Shown: positions 16,475 through 25,565, counted from the stretch's first letter. The stretch is 64,000 nucleotides of DNA from Allopusillimonas sp048270225 (GCA_048270225.1 JBLWTG010000013.1:1-64000), one strand, 5' to 3'. Made by a program: numbers and translations. Notes: generated from the sequence alone by a model not told the origin.

Positions 16475-17728
16475 GTGAACGCAGCATCAACGCCGCTTAT
16501 CCCGGCCTCGGCCGGCCCGCTGGAAGGTCTTCGCATCCTGGACTTGAGCTCCGTGGTGATGGGACCATATGCCACTCAGATTCTGGGCGACCTGGGGGCC
16601 GATGTCATCAAACTGGAATCGCCGCGCGGGGACAATATGCGCGATGTGGGCCCCATGCGCAATCCCGGCATGGGCGCCATTTACCTTCATCTGAACCGCA
16701 ACAAACGCTCTATTGTGCTGGACCTGAAGGCGGCGCGAGGACGCGAGGCCTGTCTTGCGCTGGCCAGAACGGCGGATGTGCTGCTGTACAACACCCGGCC
16801 CCAGGCCATGGCCAGGCTGGGGTTGGCGTATGAGGATGTTGCGGCCGTGAATCCGCGCATTGTCTATGTGGGGGCGTATGGCTTCGGATCAGCCGGCCCT
16901 TATGCGGGCAGGCCCGCATATGATGATCTGATACAGGGCATGACGGCCATTGCTTCGCTCTACCAGCGCAATTCCGGCGATGTTCCGCGCTATGCACCAT
17001 TGACGCTGGCTGACCGGGCTGTGGGGATGCATGTGGCGATCGCGATGCTGGCCGGGGTGCTGCGCGCACGTACATCGGGCAAAGGGCAGGCGATCGAAGT
17101 TCCCATGTTTGAAGCGATGTCCCAACTGGTACTGGGCGATCATCTGAGCGGAAAGACGTTCGAGCCTGCAGAGGGCGGCACGGGATATTCCCGCTTGCTG
17201 GTGTCCTATCGGCGGCCCTACGCGACCTCGGACGGCCACATCAGTCTTTTGATCTATAACGACAAGCATTGGTCAAGGTTTTTCCGGCTGATAGATCGCG
17301 CCGATCTGCTGACAGATCCCCGATTCTGCTCACACACGGCGCGCGCCGAACATATCGATGAAGCCTATCGCTTTGTCGCGGAAATGATTGCGACGCGCAG
17401 CAGTGCATACTGGCTGGAAGCGTTCGACAAGGCAGACATTCCAGTGGCGCCCTTGTACAGCGTGGACGATCTGATAGAGGATCCGCATCTGCGCGAAGTG
17501 GGCATGATCAAGGAAGTGACTCACCCGTCCGAGGGCCGGCTGCGCACGCCTGCACCGGTGGGCAACTATACCGAAACGCCATTGAGCATACGCAGAAATG
17601 CACCGCGACTTGGCGAGCATACACAAGAAATTCTGGCCGAAGCCGGTTTTGACGAGGCGGCCGTGGCCGCACTGGTCGAGGCCGGCGTGGCGGCATACAA
17701 CACTCAGGAAGAGGGGAAGGAATCGTGA
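16475..17728 (+). CDS. Class III (CaiB/BaiF) CoA-transferase, second copy
   Basis: This is a family III CoA-transferase of about 417 residues from a GTG at 16475. The motifs LEGLRILDLSSVVMGPYATQ and GADVIKLE and the catalytic aspartate in AGRPAYDDLIQGM are visible. A TTG at 16388 opens the frame further but the extra 29 residues are low-complexity and lack a ribosome site. The stop overlaps the acyl-CoA dehydrogenase start (GTGA), so an acid is probably activated to its CoA ester and then oxidised by the next enzyme. It is clearly divergent from the first CoA-transferase. Confidence 0.88.
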   Translation: MNAASTPLIPASAGPLEGLRILDLSSVVMGPYATQILGDLGADVIKLESPRGDNMRDVGPMRNPGMGAIYLHLNRNKRSIVLDLKAARGREACLALARTADVLLYNTRPQAMARLGLAYEDVAAVNPRIVYVGAYGFGSAGPYAGRPAYDDLIQGMTAIASLYQRNSGDVPRYAPLTLADRAVGMHVAIAMLAGVLRARTSGKGQAIEVPMFEAMSQLVLGDHLSGKTFEPAEGGTGYSRLLVSYRRPYATSDGHISLLIYNDKHWSRFFRLIDRADLLTDPRFCSHTARAEHIDEAYRFVAEMIATRSSAYWLEAFDKADIPVAPLYSVDDLIEDPHLREVGMIKEVTHPSEGRLRTPAPVGNYTETPLSIRRNAPRLGEHTQEILAEAGFDEAAVAALVEAGVAAYNTQEEGKES

Positions 17729-18891
17729 GCTTTATATTGACGGATGAGCAGCAGGCTCTGGTCGAGGGCATTGAGGCGGTGTGCAGCCGCTATCCGGACG
17801 AGTACTGGCTGGAGAGGGACCGCGACGGCCAGTACCCGCATGCATTTCATCATGACCTGGCCGAGGGCGGCTGGCTTGGCATCGCCATGCCTGAAAAGTT
17901 TGGCGGATCAGGGCTGGGCATGACCGAAGCGGCGTTGATGATGCAGGCGATCTCGGCGTCGGGTGCCGGATTCTCGGGCGCTTCAGCCGTACATATGAAC
18001 ATTTTCGGGCTCAACCCCGTCGTCGTGTTCGGCAGCGAGGAACAACGGGCGCAGGCGTTGCCGCCCTTGATCAAGGGCGAGCAAAAAGCATGCTTTGCCG
18101 TCACCGAGCCGGACGCGGGCCTGGACACCACCAAGCTGACCACCCGCGCTACGCGTGAGGGCGACGAGTATGTCGTGCATGGCCGTAAGATATGGATCTC
18201 GACGGCACAGGTATCCGACAAGATGCTGCTGCTGGCGCGCACCACGCCCCTGTCCGAGGTCAAGAAACCCACCCATGGTCTTTCGCTGTTTTACACTGAC
18301 CTTGACCGCAGCAAGATAGAAGTGCGCGAGATCGAAAAAATGGGTCGCAAGTCGGTCGATTCCAACATGCTTTTTATTGACGGTCTGAGGATTCCCGCCG
18401 CCCATCGTATCGGTGAGGAGGGGCGGGGTTTTGAGTACATTCTGCATGGCCTGAACCCCGAGCGTATCCTGATTGCTTCCGAAGCGGTGGGGCTTGGCCG
18501 CGCGGCGCTGTCCAGGGCGGTTGCCTACGCCAATGAGCGCGTGGTGTTCGGGCGGGCCATCGGCCAGAACCAGGGGGTACAGCATCCGCTGGCTCAGGCC
18601 TGGATGCAACTGGAGGCCGCAGACCTGATGGTGCGCAAGGCAGCATGGCTTTATGATGCCGGCAAACCCTGCGGCGAGTTTGCCAATTCGGCCAAGTATC
18701 TGGCTGCGGAAGCCGCCTTCAACGCGTGCCAGACTGCCGTGCTGACGCTGGGCGGAATGGGCTACGCCAAGGAGTATCATGTCGAACGCTATCTGCGTGA
18801 GAGCTTTATTCCGCGCATCGCGCCCGTCAGCCCCCAACTGATTATGTGTTTTATTGCAGAAAAAGTGCTCGGGCTGCCTAAATCGTATTGA
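17725..18891 (+). CDS. Acyl-CoA dehydrogenase
   Basis: This 388-residue flavoprotein would introduce a 2,3 double bond into an acyl-CoA and pass electrons to ETF. The signatures CFAVTEPDAGLDTTKL (about 123-138), KIWIST and the C-terminal GGMGYAKEYHVERYLRE are visible. The catalytic Glu near position 368 of MCAD-type enzymes is replaced by PVS, while Glu246 in GLNPERILIA occupies the position used by isovaleryl- and long-chain acyl-CoA dehydrogenases. The start is GTG overlapping the CoA-transferase stop, with GGGGAAGGA before it. The substrate is not determined. Confidence 0.9.
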   Translation: MSFILTDEQQALVEGIEAVCSRYPDEYWLERDRDGQYPHAFHHDLAEGGWLGIAMPEKFGGSGLGMTEAALMMQAISASGAGFSGASAVHMNIFGLNPVVVFGSEEQRAQALPPLIKGEQKACFAVTEPDAGLDTTKLTTRATREGDEYVVHGRKIWISTAQVSDKMLLLARTTPLSEVKKPTHGLSLFYTDLDRSKIEVREIEKMGRKSVDSNMLFIDGLRIPAAHRIGEEGRGFEYILHGLNPERILIASEAVGLGRAALSRAVAYANERVVFGRAIGQNQGVQHPLAQAWMQLEAADLMVRKAAWLYDAGKPCGEFANSAKYLAAEAAFNACQTAVLTLGGMGYAKEYHVERYLRESFIPRIAPVSPQLIMCFIAEKVLGLPKSY

Positions 18892-18904
18892 GGATCCTGT
18901 GGCC

Positions 18905-19663
18905 ATGGCCGACCAGAAAAGCGACAGCAACGTCAAGACTGCCCTGCGCGTGATCGAGATCATCGAGATATTTGCCCGCGAGGGCAGGCCGCTGGCGCTG
19001 TCGGAACTGGCCCGGCATCTGGAGGCGCCAGTGTCCAGCTGCCTGGCCTTGCTGCGCACCCTGACCAGCCTGGGCTATCTCTATGAAACCGGACGGCGGC
19101 AGGGTTATTACCCGACCGGCCGGTTGTTGGCGATGGGACAGCGCATCTCACGAGCTGATCCCATACTTGAAAAAGTCGAGCCCAGCCTTGAGGAGTTGCG
19201 GCAAACCACTTCTGAAACCATCGTCCTGGCCAAAGTGGGCCAGGATGACAGCGTGGTCTATCTGGAAGTGTTGCCTTCACCCAATCCCATCAGCTATGTG
19301 GCCGTGCCGGGCGAACGCAAAGAGCTGCATGCGAACTCGCTGGGCAAGGCGCTGCTGTCGACCATGGAGAGCAAGGAGCGCAAACGTCTGCTGGAAGGTC
19401 GCAAGCTTAAGCAATATAGTGAGCGCACTCTGGTTGATCCAGCGGATATTGAGGCTGACATCAAGGCCTCGCTGGAACGGGGCTGGTTTGCGAATCTGGG
19501 GGAGTCCATGCGTGATGTAGGCGCCGTCGCCTGGCCTTTGACGCTATTGGGCAATCATTACGCTATCTCTATCGCAGGGCCGCTCTATCGTATCGACTGC
19601 AATGTGGAGGCGCATGCGCGCAAACTGCGCGTGGCCTGCAGCTTTATCGAGCAGAATTTTTAG
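18905..19663 (+). CDS. IclR-family transcriptional regulator
   Basis: This 252-residue regulator has an N-terminal winged helix (about 10-70; TALRVIEIIEIFAREGRPLALSELA) and a C-terminal GAF-like effector domain with ERKELHANSLGKALLSTM. It follows the acyl-CoA dehydrogenase directly on the same strand, so it probably controls this catabolic region, possibly through the inverted repeat at 14896-14929. A longer frame from 18854 exists, but GAGGA and the family length favour 18905. Confidence 0.9.
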   Translation: MADQKSDSNVKTALRVIEIIEIFAREGRPLALSELARHLEAPVSSCLALLRTLTSLGYLYETGRRQGYYPTGRLLAMGQRISRADPILEKVEPSLEELRQTTSETIVLAKVGQDDSVVYLEVLPSPNPISYVAVPGERKELHANSLGKALLSTMESKERKRLLEGRKLKQYSERTLVDPADIEADIKASLERGWFANLGESMRDVGAVAWPLTLLGNHYAISIAGPLYRIDCNVEAHARKLRVACSFIEQNF

Positions 19664-19699
19664 TTCAGGCAACAGGCGGCAAGGTTTGGCGCAGACGCG

Positions 19700-20410
19700 T
19701 CAGGTCAGTGACTGGAGCAGCCTGGCCGTTTCGAACATGGGCAGGCCCATGACACCGGTATAACTGCCCTGGAGGGACTGCACGAACATGCCGCCGCAGC
19801 CCTGTATGCCATAGGCGCCCGCCTTGCCGGCCGGTTCGCCGGTGGCGCAGTATGCGTCGATATCGGCAGCGGTCAGTGTGCGGAAACAAACTGTGCTGAT
19901 GGATACGTCTTCCAGGATGGTGCCGTCATGCGCCAGCACGACAGCCGTATGCACGGCATGGCTGCGGCCCGACAGGCGGGCCAGCATATCGCGGGCCTCG
20001 TTGTCGCTGCCTGGCTTGCCCAGGATTTCTCCCTCCAGGATCACGGTCGTGTCGGCGGACAGTACCGGCAACAGCCAGTCCGGCGTTGCTTTGCCAGTGG
20101 AGTGCTGCCTGGCGCCGGGCTGAGCGGCAGGCGATATCGGGCAATTCAGCCCGCCTGCGCGGGCAGGGTTGCTGCCTTGCGCCGCCAGCTCGGCAAGCCA
20201 TTGGGTAGCGCGTACGGCTTTTTCGCGCGCGGTGCGGCATACATAGTCTTGCGGGGCTTCGCCGGGCAGGCGGGGCTCGTCCTCGCCGTCGGGGGCGGGC
20301 ACCCGCAAGACCTGATGGGGCACGCCCATCAGCGTGAGAATTTCATGCCGACGGGGGCTGGCCGACGCCAGGTACACCGGCGGCAGCCGAAACAGGCTGG
20401 GCGCCGCCAT
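19700..20410 (-). CDS. maf: Maf-family nucleoside triphosphate pyrophosphatase
   Basis: This 236-residue house-cleaning enzyme hydrolyses non-canonical or UTP/TTP-type nucleotides to monophosphates. The family motifs LASASPRRHEIL (14-25), the catalytic SADTTVIL (Asp120) and the C-terminal GAYGIQGCGGMFV are visible. It is longer than usual because about 35 low-complexity residues (about 74-110) are inserted before the catalytic strand. The start overlaps the pyruvate kinase stop as ATGA on the minus strand, so it ends the yebC-to-maf gene run. Confidence 0.9.
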   Translation of the reverse strand: MAAPSLFRLPPVYLASASPRRHEILTLMGVPHQVLRVPAPDGEDEPRLPGEAPQDYVCRTAREKAVRATQWLAELAAQGSNPARAGGLNCPISPAAQPGARQHSTGKATPDWLLPVLSADTTVILEGEILGKPGSDNEARDMLARLSGRSHAVHTAVVLAHDGTILEDVSISTVCFRTLTAADIDAYCATGEPAGKAGAYGIQGCGGMFVQSLQGSYTGVMGLPMFETARLLQSLT

Positions 20411-21849
20411 CAGCGCACCTTGAGGATTTTCATGCCGTTGGTGCCGCCGCTGTTGCTGTAGAAATCACCCTTGGTCAGGATGACCCAGTCGCCTTTCTTG
20501 AGCAGTCCGCGTTCGGTCAGTTTCTCGATGGCCTGATCGCTGACTTCGGCCGGGTCAACCTTGGCGGCGTCAAACGGCACGGTATAGACGCCGCGGAACA
20601 TGGCCGCGCGGCGTTGTGTGCCGGGGTGCCGGGTATAGCAGTAGATGGGCACGCCTGAGCGGATGCGCGACATGATCAGCGGCGTGTGGCCGCTTTCGGT
20701 CAGGCTGATGATGGCCTTGACCCCCGGAAAATGATTGGCTGCGTACATAGAGGCCAGGGCGATGGTTTCGTCGCAGCGGCTGAAGGTTTCGCCCAGGCGG
20801 TGCTGCGAGCGCGTCGACGTGGGTTCCTGTTCGGCCCCCAGGCAGACTCTGGCCATGGCCGTGACGGCTTGAACCGGGTATTGGCCCGACGCGCTTTCGG
20901 CCGACAGCATGACGGCATCGGTGTAATCGAGCACTGCATTGGCGACATCGGATACTTCAGCCCGGGTGGGCATTGGACTGCTGATCATGGACTCCATCAT
21001 CTGGGTAGCCGTGATTACCAGCTTGTTATGCGTGCGGGCGTGCTGAATGATGCGTTTCTGTATGCCCACCAGGCGCGCGTCGCCAACCTCCACGCCCAGG
21101 TCGCCGCGAGCCACCATGACAGCATCGCTGACCTTGATGATGGCATCCAGTGCGCGATCATCGGCGACGGCTTCCGCGCGTTCTATCTTGGCCACGATCC
21201 ACGCCTTGCTGCCTGCTTCCAGGACCAGCTTGCGGGCCTGTTGAATGTCGCTGCCGTAGCGCGGAAAGGAAACCGCGACATAATCCATGTCGAGCTCGGC
21301 GGCGAGCTTGATGTCTTCTTTGTCTTTATCGGTGAGGCTGGGTGCGGAGATGCCGCCGCCCCGCCGGTTGATGCCCTTGTTGTTCGAGAGGGGGCCGCCG
21401 ACCGTGACGGTGGTGTGCACGGCGTGCTCTTCCACATTGTCGACCACCAGCACCACGCGTCCGTCGTCCAGCAGGAGCTCGTCGCCGGGATTGCAGTCCT
21501 GCACCAGGCTGGGGTAGTCGATACCGACAATATGGCTGTCGCCTGCATCAGAGGGGTGTTCATTGGACAGGGTGAAATCCTGACCGACTTTGAGGGTGAC
21601 GCTGCCGTCAGTAAAGCGCGAAATACGAATCTTGGGGCCCTGCAGATCGCCCATGATAGCGACATAGCGGCCATGCTTGGCGGACAGTTCACGCACCAGC
21701 CGCGCCCGCTCGCGATGATCGTCGGCCGCGCCGTGTGAGAAATTGAGCCGCGCCACATCCATGCCGGCCAGAATGAGTTGTTCGATGATGTCGGCGCTGC
21801 TGGAGGCGGGGCCCAGGGTGGCTACGATTTTCGTACGTCGAATAGTCAT
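20410..21849 (-). CDS. pyk: Pyruvate kinase
   Basis: This 479-residue glycolytic enzyme converts phosphoenolpyruvate and ADP to pyruvate and ATP. The N-terminal RRTKIVATLGPASS, the substrate segment MDVARLNFSHG, GDLGVEVG and the signature ITATQMMESM are visible, followed by the C-terminal regulatory domain. It lies between rlmH (19-base gap) and maf (4-base overlap), an unusual position inside a cluster that otherwise holds nucleotide, heme and ribosome genes. Confidence 0.96.
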   Translation of the reverse strand: MTIRRTKIVATLGPASSSADIIEQLILAGMDVARLNFSHGAADDHRERARLVRELSAKHGRYVAIMGDLQGPKIRISRFTDGSVTLKVGQDFTLSNEHPSDAGDSHIVGIDYPSLVQDCNPGDELLLDDGRVVLVVDNVEEHAVHTTVTVGGPLSNNKGINRRGGGISAPSLTDKDKEDIKLAAELDMDYVAVSFPRYGSDIQQARKLVLEAGSKAWIVAKIERAEAVADDRALDAIIKVSDAVMVARGDLGVEVGDARLVGIQKRIIQHARTHNKLVITATQMMESMISSPMPTRAEVSDVANAVLDYTDAVMLSAESASGQYPVQAVTAMARVCLGAEQEPTSTRSQHRLGETFSRCDETIALASMYAANHFPGVKAIISLTESGHTPLIMSRIRSGVPIYCYTRHPGTQRRAAMFRGVYTVPFDAAKVDPAEVSDQAIEKLTERGLLKKGDWVILTKGDFYSNSGGTNGMKILKVR

Positions 21850-21868
21850 GGCATGTCGGTCCGTTTGC

Positions 21869-22339
21869 TCAGGCGCGATGATAGGGGTGTCCGGTCATGA
21901 TAGCCCAGGCGCGGTAGAGCTGTTCGGCCAGCAGCACGCGAACCATGGGGTGGGGCAGGGTAAGAGAGGACAGTCGCAGGCGCCCGTGGCAGCTGCGCTT
22001 GAACTGCGCATCAAGGCCATCGGGGCCGCCGATGACAAAGACCACGTCCTGGCCGCCGCCGCGCCAGGCTTCGAGTTCCTTGGCCAGACTCATGGTGTCG
22101 AGGTCCTTGCCATGCTCGTCCAGGGCCAGGCGCAGCGTGCCGGCAGGGATGGCGCTTTCGATACGCCGCGCTTCGGCCAGCATCATCTGCGCAGGTGTTT
22201 TACCGGAAGTGCGCGGTTCGGGCTTGATCTCGCGTATCTCGAGCTGGCAGTCGGCAGGCAGTCGGCGGGCGTAGTCCTTCCAGCCGGCCTCGATCCAGTC
22301 AGGCATGCGGGTTCCCACCGCCACGACAATGAGCTTCAT
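21869..22339 (-). CDS. rlmH: 23S rRNA (pseudouridine1915-N3)-methyltransferase
   Basis: This 156-residue SPOUT-fold enzyme methylates pseudouridine 1915 in helix 69 of 23S rRNA on assembled ribosomes. The start KLIVVAVGTRMPDWIEAGW, LALDEHGKDLDTMSLAKEL, VFVIGGPDGLD and the C-terminal HPMVRVLLAEQLYRAW are all typical. It follows rsfS in the same direction with an 18-base gap, the common betaproteobacterial order. Confidence 0.96.
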   Translation of the reverse strand: MKLIVVAVGTRMPDWIEAGWKDYARRLPADCQLEIREIKPEPRTSGKTPAQMMLAEARRIESAIPAGTLRLALDEHGKDLDTMSLAKELEAWRGGGQDVVFVIGGPDGLDAQFKRSCHGRLRLSSLTLPHPMVRVLLAEQLYRAWAIMTGHPYHRA

Positions 22340-22357
22340 GGGCGCTGACGCCGCGCG

Positions 22358-22768
22358 TCAGTGCTGATCGGGCTCATCGTCGTAGGCGTCGTACGTCTCG
22401 GCGATGATGGGCTGGGTCGATTGCGGCAGCAGCTTGACGCGTACCGGCTTGTCACCCCAGATTTCTTCGAGGTTGTAGTACTGGCGCACCATGGGTTGCA
22501 TGCAGTGCACGACGACGTCGCCCAGATCGATCAGCACCCATTCGCCGGTATCTTCGCCTTCGAAGGCGACAATGGGGATGTGTTGCTCGCGAGCCTTGTC
22601 CGCCACACTGGAGGCAAGCGCCCTTGTCTGACGGTTCGAGGTGCCGCTGGCGATGATGACACGATCGAACAGCCCGGTAATATGGGTGGTATTGAAGACT
22701 TTGATGTCCTGAGCCTTGACGTCTTCAAGCGCATCAATGACCAGGCGTTGCAGTTTTTGTATATCCAT
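22358..22768 (-). CDS. rsfS: Ribosomal silencing factor RsfS
   Basis: This 136-residue member of the Iojap/RsfS family binds ribosomal protein uL14 and blocks subunit joining when nutrients are scarce. The segment DIKVFNTTHITGLFDRVIIASGTSNRQ and EGEDTGEWVLIDLGDVVVHCM are diagnostic. It sits between nadD and rlmH on the minus strand, as in many proteobacteria. The acidic C-terminal tail (DAYDDEPDQH) is variable. Confidence 0.96.
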   Translation of the reverse strand: MDIQKLQRLVIDALEDVKAQDIKVFNTTHITGLFDRVIIASGTSNRQTRALASSVADKAREQHIPIVAFEGEDTGEWVLIDLGDVVVHCMQPMVRQYYNLEEIWGDKPVRVKLLPQSTQPIIAETYDAYDDEPDQH

Positions 22769-22789
22769 GTGCAGACTATACCGTGTACT

Positions 22790-23386
22790 TCAGACGGAAG
22801 GATGCAGATAGAGGCGATTTTCCTGGATATATTGCATGACTGCAACATCGAGCAGTCCTTGCGTGGGCAGACCCTGGGCCAGCCTCTCGCGTATCAGCGT
22901 GGAGGATATATCCATGGGCTCGACGGGCAGGTATTCGAGGGGGCGCTGCTGCGTTGCCAGCCAGTCAGCCAGCGCTTGCGGAACCGAGAGCGTGCTGCCC
23001 GGACGCCGGGCAACGGCCAGCCTGGCAAGGCAGGCGATATCCTGCCAGTGATGCCAGGAGCAAAAGTTGCCCAGTTGGTCAGCGCCGAGAATCCAATGGT
23101 ATTCGGGCCCGGCAGGCAACTCTCGCAAGGTATCAATGGTGTAGGTCTTGCCCCCCCGGTGCAGTTCCAGCGGATTGACCTGCATGAAGGGGAAGTTGCG
23201 CGTGGCGATGTCCAGCATGGCCTGCCGGTGGGCCGGACTGGCGGCCAGTGCGGGGCGCTGCCAGGGGTTAGCAGCAGGAATAAGCTGGACCTGGTCCAGT
23301 TCCAGGGTGTCGGCCGCGATCTGCGCCAGCGCAATATGGGCGAGATGGACGGGATCGAAGCTGCCTCCCAGCAGGCCGATTTTCAC
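22790..23386 (-). CDS. nadD: Nicotinate-nucleotide adenylyltransferase
   Basis: This enzyme of about 198 residues adenylates nicotinate mononucleotide in NAD synthesis. The nucleotidyltransferase motif GGSFDPVHLAHIALA lies at residues 6-20 and the ISSTLIRERL motif near the C-terminus. The start is GTG at 23386, which overlaps the hemF stop (GTGA) and gives the family N-terminus VKIGLLGGSFDP; an upstream ATG would add 23 unrelated residues. Confidence 0.94.
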   Translation of the reverse strand: MKIGLLGGSFDPVHLAHIALAQIAADTLELDQVQLIPAANPWQRPALAASPAHRQAMLDIATRNFPFMQVNPLELHRGGKTYTIDTLRELPAGPEYHWILGADQLGNFCSWHHWQDIACLARLAVARRPGSTLSVPQALADWLATQQRPLEYLPVEPMDISSTLIRERLAQGLPTQGLLDVAVMQYIQENRLYLHPSV

Positions 23387-24291
23387 AACCAGTCCCGCGG
23401 TTTGAGGTAAGCGGCCAGATCGGCCTCGGGACTGTCCGGGTCGGGAGTCCAGCAATAGCGCCAGTTCGCCATGGGCGGCATGGACAGCAGGATGGATTCG
23501 GTGCGCCCGCCAGACTGCAGGCCGAACAGCGTGCCACGGTCGAAAACCAGGTTGAACTCCACATAGCGCCCGCGCCGGTAGGCCTGGAAGCTGCGCTGTG
23601 CCTCGCCGTAGCGCATTGCGCGCCGTTTTTCGACGATGGGCATGTAGGCATCCAGGAAACAGTCGCCGACGGAGCGAACCAGGGCAAACGAGGTGTCAAA
23701 GCCTCCTTCGTTCAGGTCGTCGAAGAACAGTCCCCCTATGCCGCGGGTTTCGTCGCGGTGCTTGAGGTAGAAGTAGTCGTCGCACCATTTCTTGTAGGCA
23801 GGGTATTTATCCTGGCCATAAGGGGCGACGGCGTCGTGGCAGACCTGGTGGAAGTGCCGGGCGTCTTCCTCGAAAGGGTAGTAGGGCGTCAGGTCGAGTC
23901 CGCCGCCGAACCAGAATACGTCATCCGCTCCGCTGTTCTCGGGCGCATGAGCGACAAAGAGCCGCACGTTCATGTGAGTGGTGGGGACGTAGGGGTTGCG
24001 GGGGTGCAGCACCATGGACACGCCCATGGCTTCCCAGGAGCGGCCAGCCAGTTCCTTGCGGTGAGCGCTGGCCGAAGGAGGGAGCTTGCTACCCTGCACA
24101 TGACTGAACAGTACGCCGGCGCGCTCAAGCAGCGGGCCGCCTTCGAGGTAGCGGGACAGGCCGCCGCCGCCTTCTTCCCGTTTCCATTGGTCGGTCTCGA
24201 ATGCGGTGCCGTCGGCCACTTCCAGCTCCCTGACGATACGCGACTGCAGGTCGAGAAAGTAATCGTAGGCGGCGGACATCGGGACCGTCAT
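23383..24291 (-). CDS. hemF: Oxygen-dependent coproporphyrinogen III oxidase
   Basis: This 302-residue heme-biosynthesis enzyme makes protoporphyrinogen IX from coproporphyrinogen III with O2. The family signature FWFGGGLDLTPYYPFEEDARHFH, the HPRNPYVPTTHMNVR segment and RGIGGLFFDDLNEGGF are visible. Start and stop overlap purD and nadD by four bases each, so all three are probably cotranslated. Its presence indicates aerobic heme synthesis. Confidence 0.97.
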   Translation of the reverse strand: MTVPMSAAYDYFLDLQSRIVRELEVADGTAFETDQWKREEGGGGLSRYLEGGPLLERAGVLFSHVQGSKLPPSASAHRKELAGRSWEAMGVSMVLHPRNPYVPTTHMNVRLFVAHAPENSGADDVFWFGGGLDLTPYYPFEEDARHFHQVCHDAVAPYGQDKYPAYKKWCDDYFYLKHRDETRGIGGLFFDDLNEGGFDTSFALVRSVGDCFLDAYMPIVEKRRAMRYGEAQRSFQAYRRGRYVEFNLVFDRGTLFGLQSGGRTESILLSMPPMANWRYCWTPDPDSPEADLAAYLKPRDWL

Positions 24292-25565
24292 GATATGGCG
24301 CGCCAGCCGATATCATTGCGATACTGCTGGCCATCGAAATGGGTTTGCGCAATGGCGTCATAGACTGCCGCCTGGGCGCGCTTGACGGAATCCGCCAGCA
24401 CGGTGACACACAGCACGCGGCCGCCGGAAGTCTTGAGCACGCCGTCATCGAGCCGGGTGCCGGCATGAAAGACAACACAGTCGTCGGTGTCCTGCGGCAG
24501 GCGGTCGATGATGTCGCCTGTGCGGGGCTCGGCGGGATAGTGCTTGGCCGCTACCACGACGCCCAGCGCACAGCGGCGATCCCATTCGATTTCGGCCTCG
24601 TTCAGCCGGCCGGCGACCGCCAGCTCGAACACCTTGGCCAGGTCACTCTTGATGCGCATCATGATGGGTTGGGTTTCGGGATCGCCCATGCGGCAATTGA
24701 ATTCCAGGACCTTGAGGGGGCGGGTGGCGTCGGGACCCGCTCCTATCATCAGCCCGGCATAGAGAAAGCCGGTGTAGGGCAGACCATCGCGCGCCATGCC
24801 GGCGATCGTGGGCTGTATGACTTCGCGCATGATGCGATTGTGCAGTGCAGGCGTAATGACCGGCGCCGGAGAGTATGCGCCCATGCCGCCCGTATTGGGC
24901 CCCTGGTCGCCATCTTTGAGGCGCTTGTGGTCCTGGCTGGTCGCCAGTGCCAGTACGTTGCGGCCATCGCACATGACGATGAAAGATGCTTCTTCGCCTT
25001 CCAGGCACTCTTCGATGACGACTCGGGCGCCAGCGGCGCCGAAAGAGCCATCGCCCAGCATCTGGTCGACGGCCTGTTGCGCCTCGTCGACGGTGCCGGC
25101 CACGACGACGCCTTTGCCAGCGGCCAGGCCGTCGGCCTTGACGACGATGGGGGCCCCTTGGGCTGCGATATAGTCGCGCGCCTGGGCAGGATCTGTGAAG
25201 GTCTGGTAGGCGGCGGTGGGAATGTTGTGCCGTACCATGAATGCTTTGGCGTAGTCTTTTGAACTTTCAAGCTGCGCCGCGGCCTGGGTGGGCCCGAAAA
25301 TCTTAAGGCCCGCAGCACGAAAGGCGTCCACGACGCCGGCTGCCAGCGGCGCTTCCGGGCCGACCACGGTGAAGGCGATTTTTTCTTTTTGCGCAAAGGC
25401 CACGAGCTCTTCATTGGTGGACAGCGCAAGGTTCTGAATGCCTTGGGCTCGCGCCGTGCCGCCGTTGCCGGGCGCCACAAACACCGTTTGTACACGGGGT
25501 GCGCGCGCCAGGCGCCACGCCAGGGCGTGTTCGCGGCCACCGCCGCCGATTACCAGTAGTTTCAT
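24288..25565 (-). CDS. purD: Phosphoribosylamine-glycine ligase (GAR synthetase)
   Basis: This 425-residue purine-biosynthesis enzyme joins glycine to phosphoribosylamine with ATP. It opens with KLLVIGGGGREHALAWRLA and has the ATP-grasp segments APIVVKADGLAAGKGVVVA and VLEFNCRMGDPETQ. The stop overlaps the hemF start. yebC lies 77 bases upstream in the same direction. Confidence 0.97.
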   Translation of the reverse strand: MKLLVIGGGGREHALAWRLARAPRVQTVFVAPGNGGTARAQGIQNLALSTNEELVAFAQKEKIAFTVVGPEAPLAAGVVDAFRAAGLKIFGPTQAAAQLESSKDYAKAFMVRHNIPTAAYQTFTDPAQARDYIAAQGAPIVVKADGLAAGKGVVVAGTVDEAQQAVDQMLGDGSFGAAGARVVIEECLEGEEASFIVMCDGRNVLALATSQDHKRLKDGDQGPNTGGMGAYSPAPVITPALHNRIMREVIQPTIAGMARDGLPYTGFLYAGLMIGAGPDATRPLKVLEFNCRMGDPETQPIMMRIKSDLAKVFELAVAGRLNEAEIEWDRRCALGVVVAAKHYPAEPRTGDIIDRLPQDTDDCVVFHAGTRLDDGVLKTSGGRVLCVTVLADSVKRAQAAVYDAIAQTHFDGQQYRNDIGWRAIS

